A DNA stretch of 64,000 nt, from the NCBI RefSeq assembly GCF_018437505.1, contig NZ_CP072467.1, forward strand, positions 3,806,010 to 3,870,009. Reading direction: 5' to 3'. The notes beneath the pieces were generated by a model. That model was given only the letters and a program-made list of their open reading frames with translations. It was not told the origin of the DNA and did not search any database. How positions within the stretch are numbered: position 1 is the first letter of the stretch; the number at the start of each line of letters is the position of its first letter. This document shows positions 52,707 to 61,647 of the stretch, piece after piece. The position numbers and the translations under genes are program-made. Source of the DNA: Spiractinospora alimapuensis. GTDB lineage: Bacteria; Actinomycetota; Actinomycetes; Streptosporangiales; Streptosporangiaceae.

Positions 52707-53948
52707 ATGTCCGAAAACGACGTGACTCCGGCCTTCCCGGACGTCGATCCCCAGCGATGGTGGGAGCGTCAACGAGAGACACTCGTGGCGTGGGCGGGTC
52801 GTGCCGCCCACGCGAACGGTGTGCAGTGGCTGGACGACGACGGCGAGCCGATGCGGGAACGCGGCGTTCAGACCTGGCTCACGGCGCGCGCCACCCACGT
52901 GGGCGCGCTGGCCTGGCGACACGGCACGGTCGGCGCCCGCGCGATCGCGGAGCTCGGCGTGCGCGCCCTGCTCGGCCCGCTGCGCGACGAGACCCACGGC
53001 GGGTGGTTCACCGGAGTCGACGAAGCGGGGGTGGAGCGGGAACCCACCAAATCGGCCTACACACACGCGTTCGTGCTTCTCGCCGGGGCGACCGCGGCGA
53101 GCGCGGGCGTCAGCGGTGGTCGGGAGCTCTTGGACCGAGCCGCCGCGGTGGTGCTGGAGCGGTTCTGGGATGACGAGGCCGGGCTCGCCCACGAGGACTG
53201 GGACAGGGCCTGGGAGGTTCCCGAGCCCTACCGGGGCGCCAACAGCAACATGCACATGGTGGAGGCCTTCCTGGCCACGGCCGCGGCGACGTCCGACCCC
53301 ACGTGGGCACGACGCGCGGCCCGCATCGCCGACTTCCTGATCGTCCGCCAGGCATCCGCGTTCGGGGACCGGCTCCCCGAGCACTTCTCACCGGAGTGGG
53401 AGCCACTCCCGGAGTACAACAGCGACCGCAAGGCCGACCCGTTCCGTCCCTACGGTTGGACGCCGGGCCACTCGCTGGAGTGGGCCAGGCTGCTCCTCCA
53501 CATCGAGGCGGCGTTGCCGGAGGGGTCCGCGACGTTCGTGGAGCACGCCCGACGGCTGGCCGACACCGCCGTTCGGCACGCGTGGGCGAAGGACGGTAGC
53601 GACGGGTTCTGCTACACCTTGGACTGGTCCGACCGTCCGGTGGTCGGTCTGCGGATGCACTGGGTGGCCGCCGAGGCCATCGCCGCGGCCGAGGCGCTCC
53701 ACCGTCGCACGGGCGAGGACCGGTACCGCGCGTTGGCGGACGACGTCTGGGGACACGTCCGCCGCCACTTCGTGGACTCCGGCAACTGGCACCACGAACT
53801 CGACGCCCAGCTCCGCCCCTCGACCACCATCTGGCAGGGCCGCCCCGACATCTACCACGCCTACACCGCCATCGCCGTCTCGGCCGACCTGCCCGTCCCC
53901 GGGTTCGCGGTACGCACCCCCGCACACGACGCCGCCCCCAACCACTAA
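52707..53948 (+). CDS. N-acylglucosamine 2-epimerase (AGE) family epimerase/isomerase
   Basis: A 413-residue (alpha/alpha)6 barrel protein of the AGE/YihS class, which interconverts aldoses and ketoses such as mannose and fructose. The catalytic His are in RGANSNMHMVEAFLA, YGWTPGHSLEWARLLL and RPDIYHAYTA, matching the aldose-ketose isomerases more than true GlcNAc epimerases. ATG 52707 has GAGAGAGG upstream; an earlier in-frame start from 52248 overlaps the MFS gene. It is divergent from that transporter, separated by about 320 bases. Confidence 0.86.
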   Translation: MSENDVTPAFPDVDPQRWWERQRETLVAWAGRAAHANGVQWLDDDGEPMRERGVQTWLTARATHVGALAWRHGTVGARAIAELGVRALLGPLRDETHGGWFTGVDEAGVEREPTKSAYTHAFVLLAGATAASAGVSGGRELLDRAAAVVLERFWDDEAGLAHEDWDRAWEVPEPYRGANSNMHMVEAFLATAAATSDPTWARRAARIADFLIVRQASAFGDRLPEHFSPEWEPLPEYNSDRKADPFRPYGWTPGHSLEWARLLLHIEAALPEGSATFVEHARRLADTAVRHAWAKDGSDGFCYTLDWSDRPVVGLRMHWVAAEAIAAAEALHRRTGEDRYRALADDVWGHVRRHFVDSGNWHHELDAQLRPSTTIWQGRPDIYHAYTAIAVSADLPVPGFAVRTPAHDAAPNH

Positions 53949-54211
53949 CCCCTCCCACCACGCCCGTTTCACCCCATCAGGTTTTCCGCGCCCCCCTCAG
54001 GTTTCCTACGCACCGAGCATGTGGGGGTGCACATTGACCCGCTTTAGCGGGGGAAACCATCCCAGGGGCGAGCACGGGTGCGCGTCGGCGGCGTGCGACG
54101 AGGTGTGCCCCGCGGACCGGACCGGCCAGACACGCAGGGTTTTCAGCTCCGGGCAGGAGGGCATGCCCTGGAGTGAGGTCCGCTTCCGAAACCCCAAGGG
54201 AGGCGCCCATC
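53949..54211 (+). other. Intergenic region upstream of the DUF397 gene
   Basis: About 260 bases. No XRE-type regulator, the usual partner of DUF397, is present. No structure noted. Confidence 0.35.
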
Positions 54212-54397
54212 ATGTCCATCGCCCAGTGGCGCACGTCCACCTACAGCCAGGGCAACTCCAACTGCGTCGAGTGCCGCGTCGAGCCCGGTCGAACCCTGAT
54301 CCGAGACACCTTCCACCGACAGCGGGGTCACCTCACGGTGCCGGCGAACGAGTGGCGTGCCTTCCTCGCCGCGGTTCGGCGCGCCGAGGTTGGCTGA
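54212..54397 (+). CDS. DUF397 domain protein
   Basis: A 61-residue actinomycete-specific protein. QWRTSTYSQGNSNCVECRVE, then IRDTFHRQ and VPANEWRAFLAAVR, is the complete DUF397 pattern. These proteins (Scr1-like) usually sit next to an XRE-family regulator and oppose it, affecting sporulation or antibiotic genes. Here there is no such partner within 5 kb on either side, so it is an orphan and may act on a distant regulator. ATG 54212 has GGGAGG upstream. Confidence 0.85.
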   Translation: MSIAQWRTSTYSQGNSNCVECRVEPGRTLIRDTFHRQRGHLTVPANEWRAFLAAVRRAEVG

Positions 54398-54413
54398 CCC
54401 GAACTAGCGACGT

Positions 54414-54764
54414 TCACACCAGTATCGACAGCAGGAGGCTCGCGACCGCGAGCACCAGGTACGTCGCGGGGAACGCGATGTTGTGGAACACACGGGCGCG
54501 CACGTGTGCTCCCACCGCGCCGAGGAAGAAGACGGTCAACCCGGCCGCGGCGAGTGTGTCGAGTCGTGGGACACCGGCGAGGCCGAGGAGCAACCCCACG
54601 GCTCCGGCGGCCTTCAGGGCGCCCAGGAGCGGCAGCCAGGCCCGGGGGACCCCGACCTCCGCGGAGTTGTTCAGGACGAATCGGGCGGAGGCGAAGTCGG
54701 CCGCCGCGATGCCGAGGTTCGCGGCGATCGTCGCGATGACCACCACCGCGTAGGCGACGCTCAT
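54414..54764 (-). CDS. DoxX-like membrane protein
   Basis: A 116-residue four-helix protein of the DoxX-like group. NSAEVGVPRAWLPLLGALKAAGA and FLGAVGAHVRARVF are typical (around 54520-54680). ATG 54764 overlaps the sigma factor's stop by four bases (ATGA), so it is the last gene of a coupled operon. ECF41-type sigma factors are commonly linked to DoxX-like, carboxymuconolactone decarboxylase or oxidoreductase genes, which are probably their targets. Confidence 0.78.
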   Translation of the reverse strand: MSVAYAVVVIATIAANLGIAAADFASARFVLNNSAEVGVPRAWLPLLGALKAAGAVGLLLGLAGVPRLDTLAAAGLTVFFLGAVGAHVRARVFHNIAFPATYLVLAVASLLLSILV

Positions 54765-55657
54765 CCGGTCGGCCCTCCCTCCGTCGGGGTGACGCGCAGC
54801 AGCGCGAGGCGCGAGGGATCCCCGACCACGTCGTAGTGGTGGATGCGACCCCCTTCGACGTGGAACAGCAGGACAGCCTCGGTGCCGACCGCGATCGCGG
54901 GACGCCCGTCGACCCTCACCAGGTGGGCGCGTCGGGCGTTGGCCCGAAGGACCCGTGTCTCGGCGACCACGGCGTCGGCGCCGCGTACCCGCTGCGCCGT
55001 CCCGGCGGGGAGGGCCTGTGGGTCGGCCGTCCGCACGACGTCGGGGTGGAGCAGGCGGAGCAGCCCGTCGGCGTCCCCCTGCCGTGCCGCACGCAGGAAC
55101 GCCGCGACCACCCGTCGGGCGTCGGGGTCCGGGTCGGACGCGGGGGTTGGCAGGGCCCGGACCCGTCCCCGGGCGCGGCTGGCGAGCTTCTTGGCCGACC
55201 CGGGCGTGGTGTCGAGGATCCGGGCCACCTCGTCGAAGGGTGAGCCGAACACGTCATGCAGTACCAGCGCGACCCGTTGCGGTGGCGTGAGCCGCTCCAG
55301 GACCACCGTGAGGGCCTCGGTCAGTTCGCTGGCCAACAGCGCCTGGTCGTCCGGGGCGGCACCGGGTTCCTCGGGGATGTCCGTGGGGTCCCACGGCACC
55401 TCACGTCGTTTGCGCAGCAGGTCGAGACACACCCGGGTGGTCACCGTGGTCAGCCACGCGGCGGGGTTGCGGATGTCGCGCGCGTCCACCCGCGCGGCCC
55501 TGATCCACGTCTCCTGTAGGGCGTCCTCGGCGTCGGCGTCGCTGCCCGTGACGCGGAAGGCCAGGGACCTGAGCCGGGTGCGTTCCTCGGCATACGCCCC
55601 GAGCGGGCCGCCCGCCTCCGGTCCTGGTTCTGGGTCCACGTTCCTCTCCGTCCTCAT
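54761..55657 (-). CDS. ECF sigma factor with SnoaL-like C-terminal domain (ECF41/SigJ group)
   Basis: A 298-residue sigma factor. Region 2 reads RLRSLAFRVTGSDADAEDAL and DIRNPAAWLTTVTTRVCLDL; region 4 reads LTPPQRVALVLHDVFGSPFD, then EVARILDTTPGSAKKLASRA. The last 110 residues form the SnoaL-like domain that takes the place of an anti-sigma factor and adjusts activity. ATG 55657 overlaps the upstream small gene by four bases. The operon contains no separate anti-sigma factor, as expected for this group. It likely activates its own operon. Confidence 0.88.
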   Translation of the reverse strand: MRTERNVDPEPGPEAGGPLGAYAEERTRLRSLAFRVTGSDADAEDALQETWIRAARVDARDIRNPAAWLTTVTTRVCLDLLRKRREVPWDPTDIPEEPGAAPDDQALLASELTEALTVVLERLTPPQRVALVLHDVFGSPFDEVARILDTTPGSAKKLASRARGRVRALPTPASDPDPDARRVVAAFLRAARQGDADGLLRLLHPDVVRTADPQALPAGTAQRVRGADAVVAETRVLRANARRAHLVRVDGRPAIAVGTEAVLLFHVEGGRIHHYDVVGDPSRLALLRVTPTEGGPTG

Positions 55658-55959
55658 CGGCCGTACGTCCCCACCTGGTCGACGGGAACGGGTGTCGGGT
55701 ACCCGCCGACCGCGGCGCCACCGATGACGGTCTGCAGGACACGCGTGGCCTCCAGACCCAACAGTGGGTTCTTCTGGTCGTCCGCCAACTCGATCACCGC
55801 GAGGAAGCGGCGGCCGCCTCCGAGGCGCCAGTACTCCAGTCCCACCCCTGTGGGCCGCTCCCGGGCGAGGGCTGTGAACGCCTCGTCCAGGGCGGCCACC
55901 ACCCGGGCGGCGGCCTCGTCGGTGGCGGTCTCGAACTCGATCGCGCGTCGTGTGGTCAT
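55654..55959 (-). CDS. Small hypothetical protein, first gene of the sigma factor operon
   Basis: A 101-residue soluble protein: AIEFETATDEAAARVVAALD, then AFTALARERPTGVGLEYWRL and FLAVIELADDQKNPLLGLEA. The alternating strands and helices resemble a small alpha/beta (dimeric barrel-like) fold, and members near ECF41 factors are common, though I cannot name the family. ATG 55959 has GAGAGGGG eight bases upstream. Overlap of its stop with the sigma factor start shows coupling. Confidence 0.65.
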   Translation of the reverse strand: MTTRRAIEFETATDEAAARVVAALDEAFTALARERPTGVGLEYWRLGGGRRFLAVIELADDQKNPLLGLEATRVLQTVIGGAAVGGYPTPVPVDQVGTYGR

Positions 55960-56141
55960 GGTCGTACCCCTCTCAGTGGTCCGCGCTCCGCGTGCTCTGT
56001 GCGCACCCCTCCGTCCCCTCGACGTGAGCCGACCGCGGAAGGTGACCCACGTACGGAATATCGCTTTCTGTCGATCACGGGCCTCGGCTACGCTGACGCG
56101 GCGCTGCCAGAACGCCGTGTGGGCGGGAAGATGGGGGATCG

Positions 56142-57383
56142 ATGGGACGGGGCGACGTCGGTCCTGACCGCGTCCCGATGACGGCGCCACTGCGCGGTGG
56201 GCCGTTCCGGGCGTTGGTCGCGGGCCGCACCCTCATGTATGTCGGGAACGGCCTGGCCACGGTGGCCTTGGCGTTCGCGGTGCTGGACGTCACGGGTTCG
56301 GTGGCCCAACTGGGGCTCGTCGTCGGCACGCGAACCCTGGCCAACATCCTCCTCGTCCTCTTCGGTGGGGTCCTGGCCGACCGGTTCTCCCGGGCGTTGA
56401 TCCTGCGGGGTGGCTGCGCGCTCGCGGCGGCCACACAGCTCGTCCTGGGGGGCGCGCTGCTCCTCGACATCGCCACCCTGCCGTTGATGTTCGTGCTGGC
56501 GGCGCTGAACGGGGCCGCGGGCGCCGTGAACGTCCCCGCCGCCGCGGCCCTGGTTCCCCAGTTGGTGGCGGCCGACCAACTACGTCAGGCGAACTCGATC
56601 ATCCGCGTGGGCCTGGAGACGGGACGGGTGACCGGCATGTCGGTCGGTACCCTCCTCGTCGCCGTGATCGGTCCGGGCTGGGCGATCACGGTGGACGGCC
56701 TCGCCTTCGCCGCGGCCGGGGTGTGCTTCGTCCTGCTGCGGCTCCCTCCGACCGAGGCGAAGCCGACGGGCGAGGACAGCGGGAACCCGCTGCGGGAGCT
56801 GGTCGCCGGTTGGTCGGAGTTCGTCTCCCGTCGCTGGGTGTGGCTCGTCATCTTTCAGGTGATGCTGGCCAACGTGGTGTGGTCGGGCACGGTGACCGTG
56901 CTGGGGCCCGCCGTTGCCGACGAGACCTTCGGGCGGGCCGTGTGGGGGGCGATGCTGACGGTGAACAGCGTCGGCCTTCTGGTCGGTGGGCTGTGGGCCG
57001 CCCGGTGGCAGCCCCGACGTGCCCTCCGCTTCGGCGTGGCGCTGACGATGATCGAGGCCATCCCGGTCGTCCTGTTGGGTCTCTCGCCCGGGCTGGTCCC
57101 GCTCTTCCTGTTCATGTTCCTCAGCGGGGTCGGGATCCAACACTTCCTGGTGGCCTGGGAGGTGTCGGTCCAGCAGAACATCCCCCCCGACCGGCTCGCC
57201 CGCGTCTACTCCTACGACGTGCTGGGGTCGTTTCTCGCGTTGCCGGTCGGGCAGATGACCATCGGCCCTCTCGCCACGCACTTCGGCGCGACGAATGTTC
57301 TCATCGGGGGTGGTTGCGTCATCGTGCTCGCGGCCTGCATGGCCCTCACCGACCGCGGGGTGCGCACGCTGGCCCGCCGCTGA
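56142..57383 (+). CDS. MFS transporter
   Basis: A 413-residue, twelve-helix facilitator of the EntS/enterobactin-exporter-like branch (TMYVGNG-like start; LADRFSRALILRGGCALAAA as motif A; NVPAAAALVPQLVAADQLRQANS). ATG 56142 follows GGGGG; ATG 56178 is possible but has no ribosome site. A GNAT acetyltransferase gene begins 15 bases after its stop and is probably co-transcribed. Such MFS plus acetyltransferase pairs can act in resistance, but no substrate is indicated. Confidence 0.82.
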   Translation: MGRGDVGPDRVPMTAPLRGGPFRALVAGRTLMYVGNGLATVALAFAVLDVTGSVAQLGLVVGTRTLANILLVLFGGVLADRFSRALILRGGCALAAATQLVLGGALLLDIATLPLMFVLAALNGAAGAVNVPAAAALVPQLVAADQLRQANSIIRVGLETGRVTGMSVGTLLVAVIGPGWAITVDGLAFAAAGVCFVLLRLPPTEAKPTGEDSGNPLRELVAGWSEFVSRRWVWLVIFQVMLANVVWSGTVTVLGPAVADETFGRAVWGAMLTVNSVGLLVGGLWAARWQPRRALRFGVALTMIEAIPVVLLGLSPGLVPLFLFMFLSGVGIQHFLVAWEVSVQQNIPPDRLARVYSYDVLGSFLALPVGQMTIGPLATHFGATNVLIGGGCVIVLAACMALTDRGVRTLARR

Positions 57384-57398
57384 CACAGGAGACCATCG

Positions 57399-57932
57399 AT
57401 GATCACGTTTCGTTCCCTCACCGAGGCGGACTTCTCCCTGCTCCGGGAGTGGCTCGCCCAGCCCCGGGTCGCGCGGTGGTGGAATCACGAGTACACGCCG
57501 GAGGCGGTGGCGCGGGACTTCGGGCCCTCGGTGCGTGGCGAGGAAGCGGGGGAGAACCTGGTCGCCGTCGAGGACGGTCGGTCGATCGGGCTCGTGCAAC
57601 GACACCGGTTGGCGGACTATCCACAGTATGTGGACGAGTTCGCGAGCGTGCTGACCGTCCCGGACGGTGCGGTGTCCATCGACTATCTGCTCGGCCCGCC
57701 TGAGCTCCTGGGGATGGGGCTCGGGCCCCGGATGATCCACGCCGTCGTGCTGCGCACCTGGGCCGACATGCCGGACGCGACGTGTGTGCTCGTCCCGGTG
57801 GCGGCGGGAAACCGTGCCTCCTGGCGCGCGTTGGAGAAGGCCGGGTTCCACTATGTCGGCAGCGGCCCGATGGAGCCGGACAACCCAGCCGACGACCCGC
57901 TACACCACGTGTATCGGGTCGACCGTCCCTGA
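57399..57932 (+). CDS. GNAT acetyltransferase (AAC(6')-like)
   Basis: A 177-residue acetyltransferase of the aminoglycoside 6'-N-acetyltransferase/IucB-like branch. It opens ITFRSLTEADFSLLREWLAQ and has SIDYLLGPPELLGMGLGPRM (acetyl-CoA loop) and VLVPVAAGNRASWRALEKAG, then FHYVG. An ATG with GGAG upstream starts it, 15 bases after the MFS gene. The 3' end overlaps the convergent LysR gene by 33 bases. It might modify an aminoglycoside or a small amine; resistance is not proven by sequence. Confidence 0.85.
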   Translation: MITFRSLTEADFSLLREWLAQPRVARWWNHEYTPEAVARDFGPSVRGEEAGENLVAVEDGRSIGLVQRHRLADYPQYVDEFASVLTVPDGAVSIDYLLGPPELLGMGLGPRMIHAVVLRTWADMPDATCVLVPVAAGNRASWRALEKAGFHYVGSGPMEPDNPADDPLHHVYRVDRP

Positions 57933-58913
57933 GCCGCTCGTGGTCCCCGGGCCGAAGCGCTCCGCCGGTGGCGGCGTCCAGCTCGTCGCCGCCGCGTCGG
58001 TGTCGGGGGTGAGCCCGAAGTCGGCGGCGGCGTCCAACGTCGCCCGGACGAACGCGCACTCGGAGGGGCGGTCCCCGGTGGCCTGCCGGCGCACCACGAG
58101 CACCCGACGGGTCATCGGATCGCGCAGGGGGACGATGTCCACCGCCGCCGGCCGCAGCGACAGCCCCAGGTCCGCGACCAGGGTGACGCCCAGGCCGGCG
58201 GCCACCATCGCCATGGCGGTGGCCTGCTCGTCCACCTGGTGCGCGATGTGGGGGACGAAGCCGGCGCGTTGGCACACCATGCGCAGCGCGTGTCCGAACT
58301 GGGTGTTGGCCTCGGAGGCCACCCAGGAGAAGTCCGCGAACTCCGCGAGGTCAACCGGCTCGGCGCTGTCCAGGGCGCCGGGCGGGGTCACCAGGCGCAG
58401 TTGTTCCACACAGATCGGGGTGGAGACGACGCTCGCGTCCCACGCGGTCGGGGCGTCCGGGTAGTCCAGGACGAACGCGAGGTCCAGCTCTCCCTCCCGG
58501 ACCGCGGTCTGCATCTGCTCCGGCGGCACCTCCCGCGTCTTCACCCGGATCCCCGGGTGACGCTCGGCGAGCCGGGCGAGGGCGGGTGGCACCAGGGAGC
58601 TGGCCAGGGTCGCGAGAACGCCGACGGTGAGCTCGGCCTGCAGCGTCTTCTGTGCCTGCTCGACCGCGATCCGCGCGCGCCGTTCGGCGGCCAGGACCTC
58701 ACCGGCGTGCGTGGCGAGCACCCGGCCGACCTCGGTGAGGCGCAGCCGTCGTCCCACCTGTTCCAGGAGTTCCAGACCGACCTCGCGCTCCAGAACCGCC
58801 AACTGCTGGGACACCGCGGACGGTGTGTAGTGCAGGATCGTCGCCGTCTCGGTGACCGTGCCGCACCGGGAGAACTCGTACAGCATCCGCAGGCGGTGTA
58901 AGGAGAGTTCCAT
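57900..58913 (-). CDS. LysR-family transcriptional regulator
   Basis: A 337-residue LysR regulator. The N-terminal helix-turn-helix (LYEFSRCGTVTETATILHYT, then PSAVSQQLAVLER) is canonical and a substrate-binding domain follows. It is divergent from the M24-MHS-DadA operon, with about 150 bases between, so it is probably the operon's activator, sensing its substrate. TCAAGGAG occurs twice there (58913-58920, 58936-58943). ATG 58913 has no classical ribosome site. The last 35 residues (Pro/Gly-rich) are not part of the fold and overlap the GNAT gene. Confidence 0.87.
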   Translation of the reverse strand: MELSLHRLRMLYEFSRCGTVTETATILHYTPSAVSQQLAVLEREVGLELLEQVGRRLRLTEVGRVLATHAGEVLAAERRARIAVEQAQKTLQAELTVGVLATLASSLVPPALARLAERHPGIRVKTREVPPEQMQTAVREGELDLAFVLDYPDAPTAWDASVVSTPICVEQLRLVTPPGALDSAEPVDLAEFADFSWVASEANTQFGHALRMVCQRAGFVPHIAHQVDEQATAMAMVAAGLGVTLVADLGLSLRPAAVDIVPLRDPMTRRVLVVRRQATGDRPSECAFVRATLDAAADFGLTPDTDAAATSWTPPPAERFGPGTTSGSGTVDPIHVV

Positions 58914-59064
58914 CAAGGAGAACTAAAGCATTTCCTCAAGGAGTGTTCAATAGACCTGAAGAGAAGTTGATCTCTACACTGCCGATGAATGGTGATCTCC
59001 GCGGGATCTCTTCATACGCCCCTCTGTCCACGGCCTGGTCACTTCGGCGCGAAAAGAGAGCACA
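58914..59064. promoter_or_regulatory. Divergent control region of the LysR gene and the M24 operon
   Basis: This AT-rich gap of 151 bases contains the direct repeat TCAAGGAG (58913-58920 and 58936-58943), 23 bases apart, which is a candidate LysR contact. It ends with the M24 ribosome site. Both promoters must lie here. Confidence 0.45.
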
Positions 59065-60315
59065 ATGGGTCTAGAGTCACGCAACGATTTTCCGACGGAC
59101 GTCGCGCGCCTCGGGGCGTCTGGCGCGCCTAGCTGGCTGACCAGCGAGAATTCCGCAGGTGTGGTGGAAACCGAAGGGCCGTCGTTCGGTAATGACACCT
59201 ACCGCGCCCGTCAGCGGGATATCCGCGAGCGCATGGCGCGGCTCGGTGTGGACGCGATGCTCGTTTTCCGGCCGTCCAGCGTCGAGTATCTGTGCGGATA
59301 CCACACGATGGAGACCGCGCCCCAGCCGCTGCTGGTCACCGAGTCCACCAGCTACCTCTATGTCCCCGACCTCGAGGTCGGCCGTGCCCTGGCGACGTCC
59401 CGCGTCGACAACATCCGGTACTGCGGCTACGCCGACGGGTTGAGCGGTCTGGACGGCTACCTGAGCCACGCGGTCGGCCTGCTGCCCGCGGGGGCTCGGG
59501 TCGGTGTGGAGTTCGGACACGCCTCCACCCCTCCACAGGCTGTGGAGATCCTCCGCGCCCGCGAGATCACCGTCGTCGACGGCGACTACCTCGTGGAGCG
59601 GGCCCGACTGGTGCTGTCGGAGGAGGAGATCCGCTGCGTGGAGCAGGCGGGCCTCGTCGCCGACGCCGGCACGAAGGCCGCGGTCGCCGAGGCGGGCCGC
59701 GACGGCGCCACGGACTCCTCCGTCTGCGCCGCCATCGCCGAGGCCCTCTACCGCGACGCGGATTCGTCGTCGGTGTGGGGACCGGTCGCCGCGACCGGAC
59801 CGCGCGGAGGCATCCCGCACGCCACCTGGGTGAACCGGCCCGTCGCCGACGGGACGACCTTCGTGGAGTACGCCGGCACCCACAAGCGCTACCACGCACC
59901 CCTGATGCGCACCCTGCTGCGCGGCCCGCTGGACCCGGCGGACGCCGCCCTGGCCCAGTTGTCGCGGGACACGGTGCAGGCGGTGCTGGAGACCGCGAAG
60001 CCGGGCGTCCTCGCCTCGGAGGTCGCGGCGCGCGCCACCGAGGCGATCAGCCCTCTGCCCGACGACGTCATGTTCCACTTCATGTTCGGCTACCCGGTCG
60101 GGCTCGCCCACAAGCCGCACTGGATGGACGGGGTCCCCTTCTACCTGTCCAAGGACAACCACGAGCCCCTCCAGGCGGGTATGGCGTTCCACATCCCCGG
60201 TTCCTTCCGGTCCTTCGGCCGCGCCGGTGTTGGCCTCAGCCAGACCTTCGTGATCGAGGACGGCGGGGCGCGTGTGGTCACCCACGGGGCGGCGGATCTC
60301 ATCGAGGTCGGGTGA
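59065..60315 (+). CDS. M24-family hydrolase (creatinase/ectoine hydrolase DoeA-like)
   Basis: A 416-residue pita-bread protein. The N-terminal domain (about 50-190) includes VDAMLVFRPSSVEYLCGYHT; the catalytic domain has FVEYAGTHKRYHAPLMRT and LQAGMAFHIPGSFRSFGRAG. In metal aminopeptidases the first of these stretches carries Asp ligands; here they are absent, as in creatinase and in DoeA, which hydrolyse C-N bonds of creatine and ectoine without metal. Expected reaction: hydrolysis of an amide or amidine in a small N-substituted solute. ATG 59065 was chosen as the earliest start after the promoter region; the first 40 residues are atypical. First gene of the operon, coupled (GTGA) to a transporter. 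Confidence 0.78.
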   Translation: MGLESRNDFPTDVARLGASGAPSWLTSENSAGVVETEGPSFGNDTYRARQRDIRERMARLGVDAMLVFRPSSVEYLCGYHTMETAPQPLLVTESTSYLYVPDLEVGRALATSRVDNIRYCGYADGLSGLDGYLSHAVGLLPAGARVGVEFGHASTPPQAVEILRAREITVVDGDYLVERARLVLSEEEIRCVEQAGLVADAGTKAAVAEAGRDGATDSSVCAAIAEALYRDADSSSVWGPVAATGPRGGIPHATWVNRPVADGTTFVEYAGTHKRYHAPLMRTLLRGPLDPADAALAQLSRDTVQAVLETAKPGVLASEVAARATEAISPLPDDVMFHFMFGYPVGLAHKPHWMDGVPFYLSKDNHEPLQAGMAFHIPGSFRSFGRAGVGLSQTFVIEDGGARVVTHGAADLIEVG

Positions 60316-61628
60316 CACGTACCCCGGAGGCGTCCCCGGACGACCTCTCCCCCCAGCACATCACGCCCGCCATGCGGCGCCGAGCGGTCACGGCCGCGAT
60401 GATCGGCAACGCGACGGAGTGGTATGACTACGCCATCTACGGCTACATGGCGGTCGTGCTGGGGGCTGTCTTCTTTCCTCAGGCCGATCCCGTCACGTCG
60501 TTGCTCTACTCCTTCGCCACCTTCGCCGTCGCGTTCGTCATTCGCCCGGTCGGCGCACTGGTGTTGGGGCCGCTCAACGACAAGATCGGCCGGAAGCGCA
60601 CCCTGACCATCACGATCTTCGTGATGGCGGGTGCGACCTTCGCCATCGGTCTCCTGCCGGGCTACGACACCATCGGGGTGTTGGCGCCGATCGCGCTGGT
60701 GACGGCCCGCCTCGTCCAAGGGTTCGCGGTGGGTGGAGAGTACAGCGGGGCCTCGACGTTCGCCGTCGAGTACGCGCCCGACGAGCGGAGGGGATTCTGG
60801 GCGAGCTGGCTCGAGTTCGGCGCGATCGCCGGGTTCCTGCTGGCGTCGGGAATCACGACGCTGCTCACCTACACGCTGAGCGAGGCCGACCTCCATACCT
60901 GGGGATGGCGGATCCCCTTCCTGGTCGCGTTGCCCCTCGGCACGGTCGGCCTGTACCTGCGGTTCCGGCTGATGGACACCCCGAACTTCCGTGCCATCGA
61001 CGAGAACGAGGCCAAGGCGAGCGCCCCCGTGCGGGAAACCCTGAGCGCCCAGTGGCGCCGGGTGCTGATCTGCGGCGGGATCATGATCTACTCCAGCATC
61101 GGCACCTACACGCTCCTCACCTACATGCCGAGCTACTTCTCCGAGGAGCTGCGCCTCCCGGCGGGAACCGCCCACCTGCTCGTGTTCGTCGCCGGCGGCG
61201 TGCTCACCTTTGGCATCCCCTTCGCGGGCCGGTTGTCGGACCGTCTCGGCCGTCGGCCCCTGCTCCTGACGGCGGCCGTCGCCTACATCGTGCTCGCCTA
61301 CCCGGCGTTCCTGCTGATCGGACAGGGCACCTGGCAGTTCGTCCTGGTCGGGATCCTCATCCTCGCCGTGTGCCAGATCCCGATCCTCGGCACCACGACC
61401 GCCACGCTTCCCGCCCTCTTCCCGGCCCGGGTCCGGGGGACGGGCGTCGCGATCGGATACAACATCTCCTTCGCGATCTTCGGCGGCACCGCGCCGTTCG
61501 TCGTCACCTACATCGTCGACGCGACGGGAAACCTGCAGGTTCCGGCGCTCTATCTGATCGGGGCGGCGCTCGTCGCCCTCGTTCCTGTCATCGCGATGCC
61601 GGAGTCCGCGCGTCGCCCGTTGGACTAA
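60312..61628 (+). CDS. MHS-family (MFS) metabolite:proton symporter
   Basis: A 438-residue, twelve-helix MHS transporter (ProP/KgtP-like). ATEWYDYAIYGYMAVVLGAVFF, RPVGALVLGPLNDKIGRKR and RLVQGFAVGGEYSGASTF are defining (around 60410-60760). GTG 60312 overlaps the M24 stop by four bases. MHS members import compatible solutes and organic acids such as betaine, ectoine or citrate, so it probably brings in the substrate of the neighbouring hydrolase. Confidence 0.88.
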   Translation: MTRTPEASPDDLSPQHITPAMRRRAVTAAMIGNATEWYDYAIYGYMAVVLGAVFFPQADPVTSLLYSFATFAVAFVIRPVGALVLGPLNDKIGRKRTLTITIFVMAGATFAIGLLPGYDTIGVLAPIALVTARLVQGFAVGGEYSGASTFAVEYAPDERRGFWASWLEFGAIAGFLLASGITTLLTYTLSEADLHTWGWRIPFLVALPLGTVGLYLRFRLMDTPNFRAIDENEAKASAPVRETLSAQWRRVLICGGIMIYSSIGTYTLLTYMPSYFSEELRLPAGTAHLLVFVAGGVLTFGIPFAGRLSDRLGRRPLLLTAAVAYIVLAYPAFLLIGQGTWQFVLVGILILAVCQIPILGTTTATLPALFPARVRGTGVAIGYNISFAIFGGTAPFVVTYIVDATGNLQVPALYLIGAALVALVPVIAMPESARRPLD

Positions 61629-61647
61629 TCGATTCCCTGGAGGGTTC

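Noticed and set aside
50574-53384. A 936-codon minus-strand frame ending in the Nudix gene
   Set aside because: Only its last 154 codons show Nudix motifs; the rest is antisense to the AGE gene and out of frame with the MFS gene.
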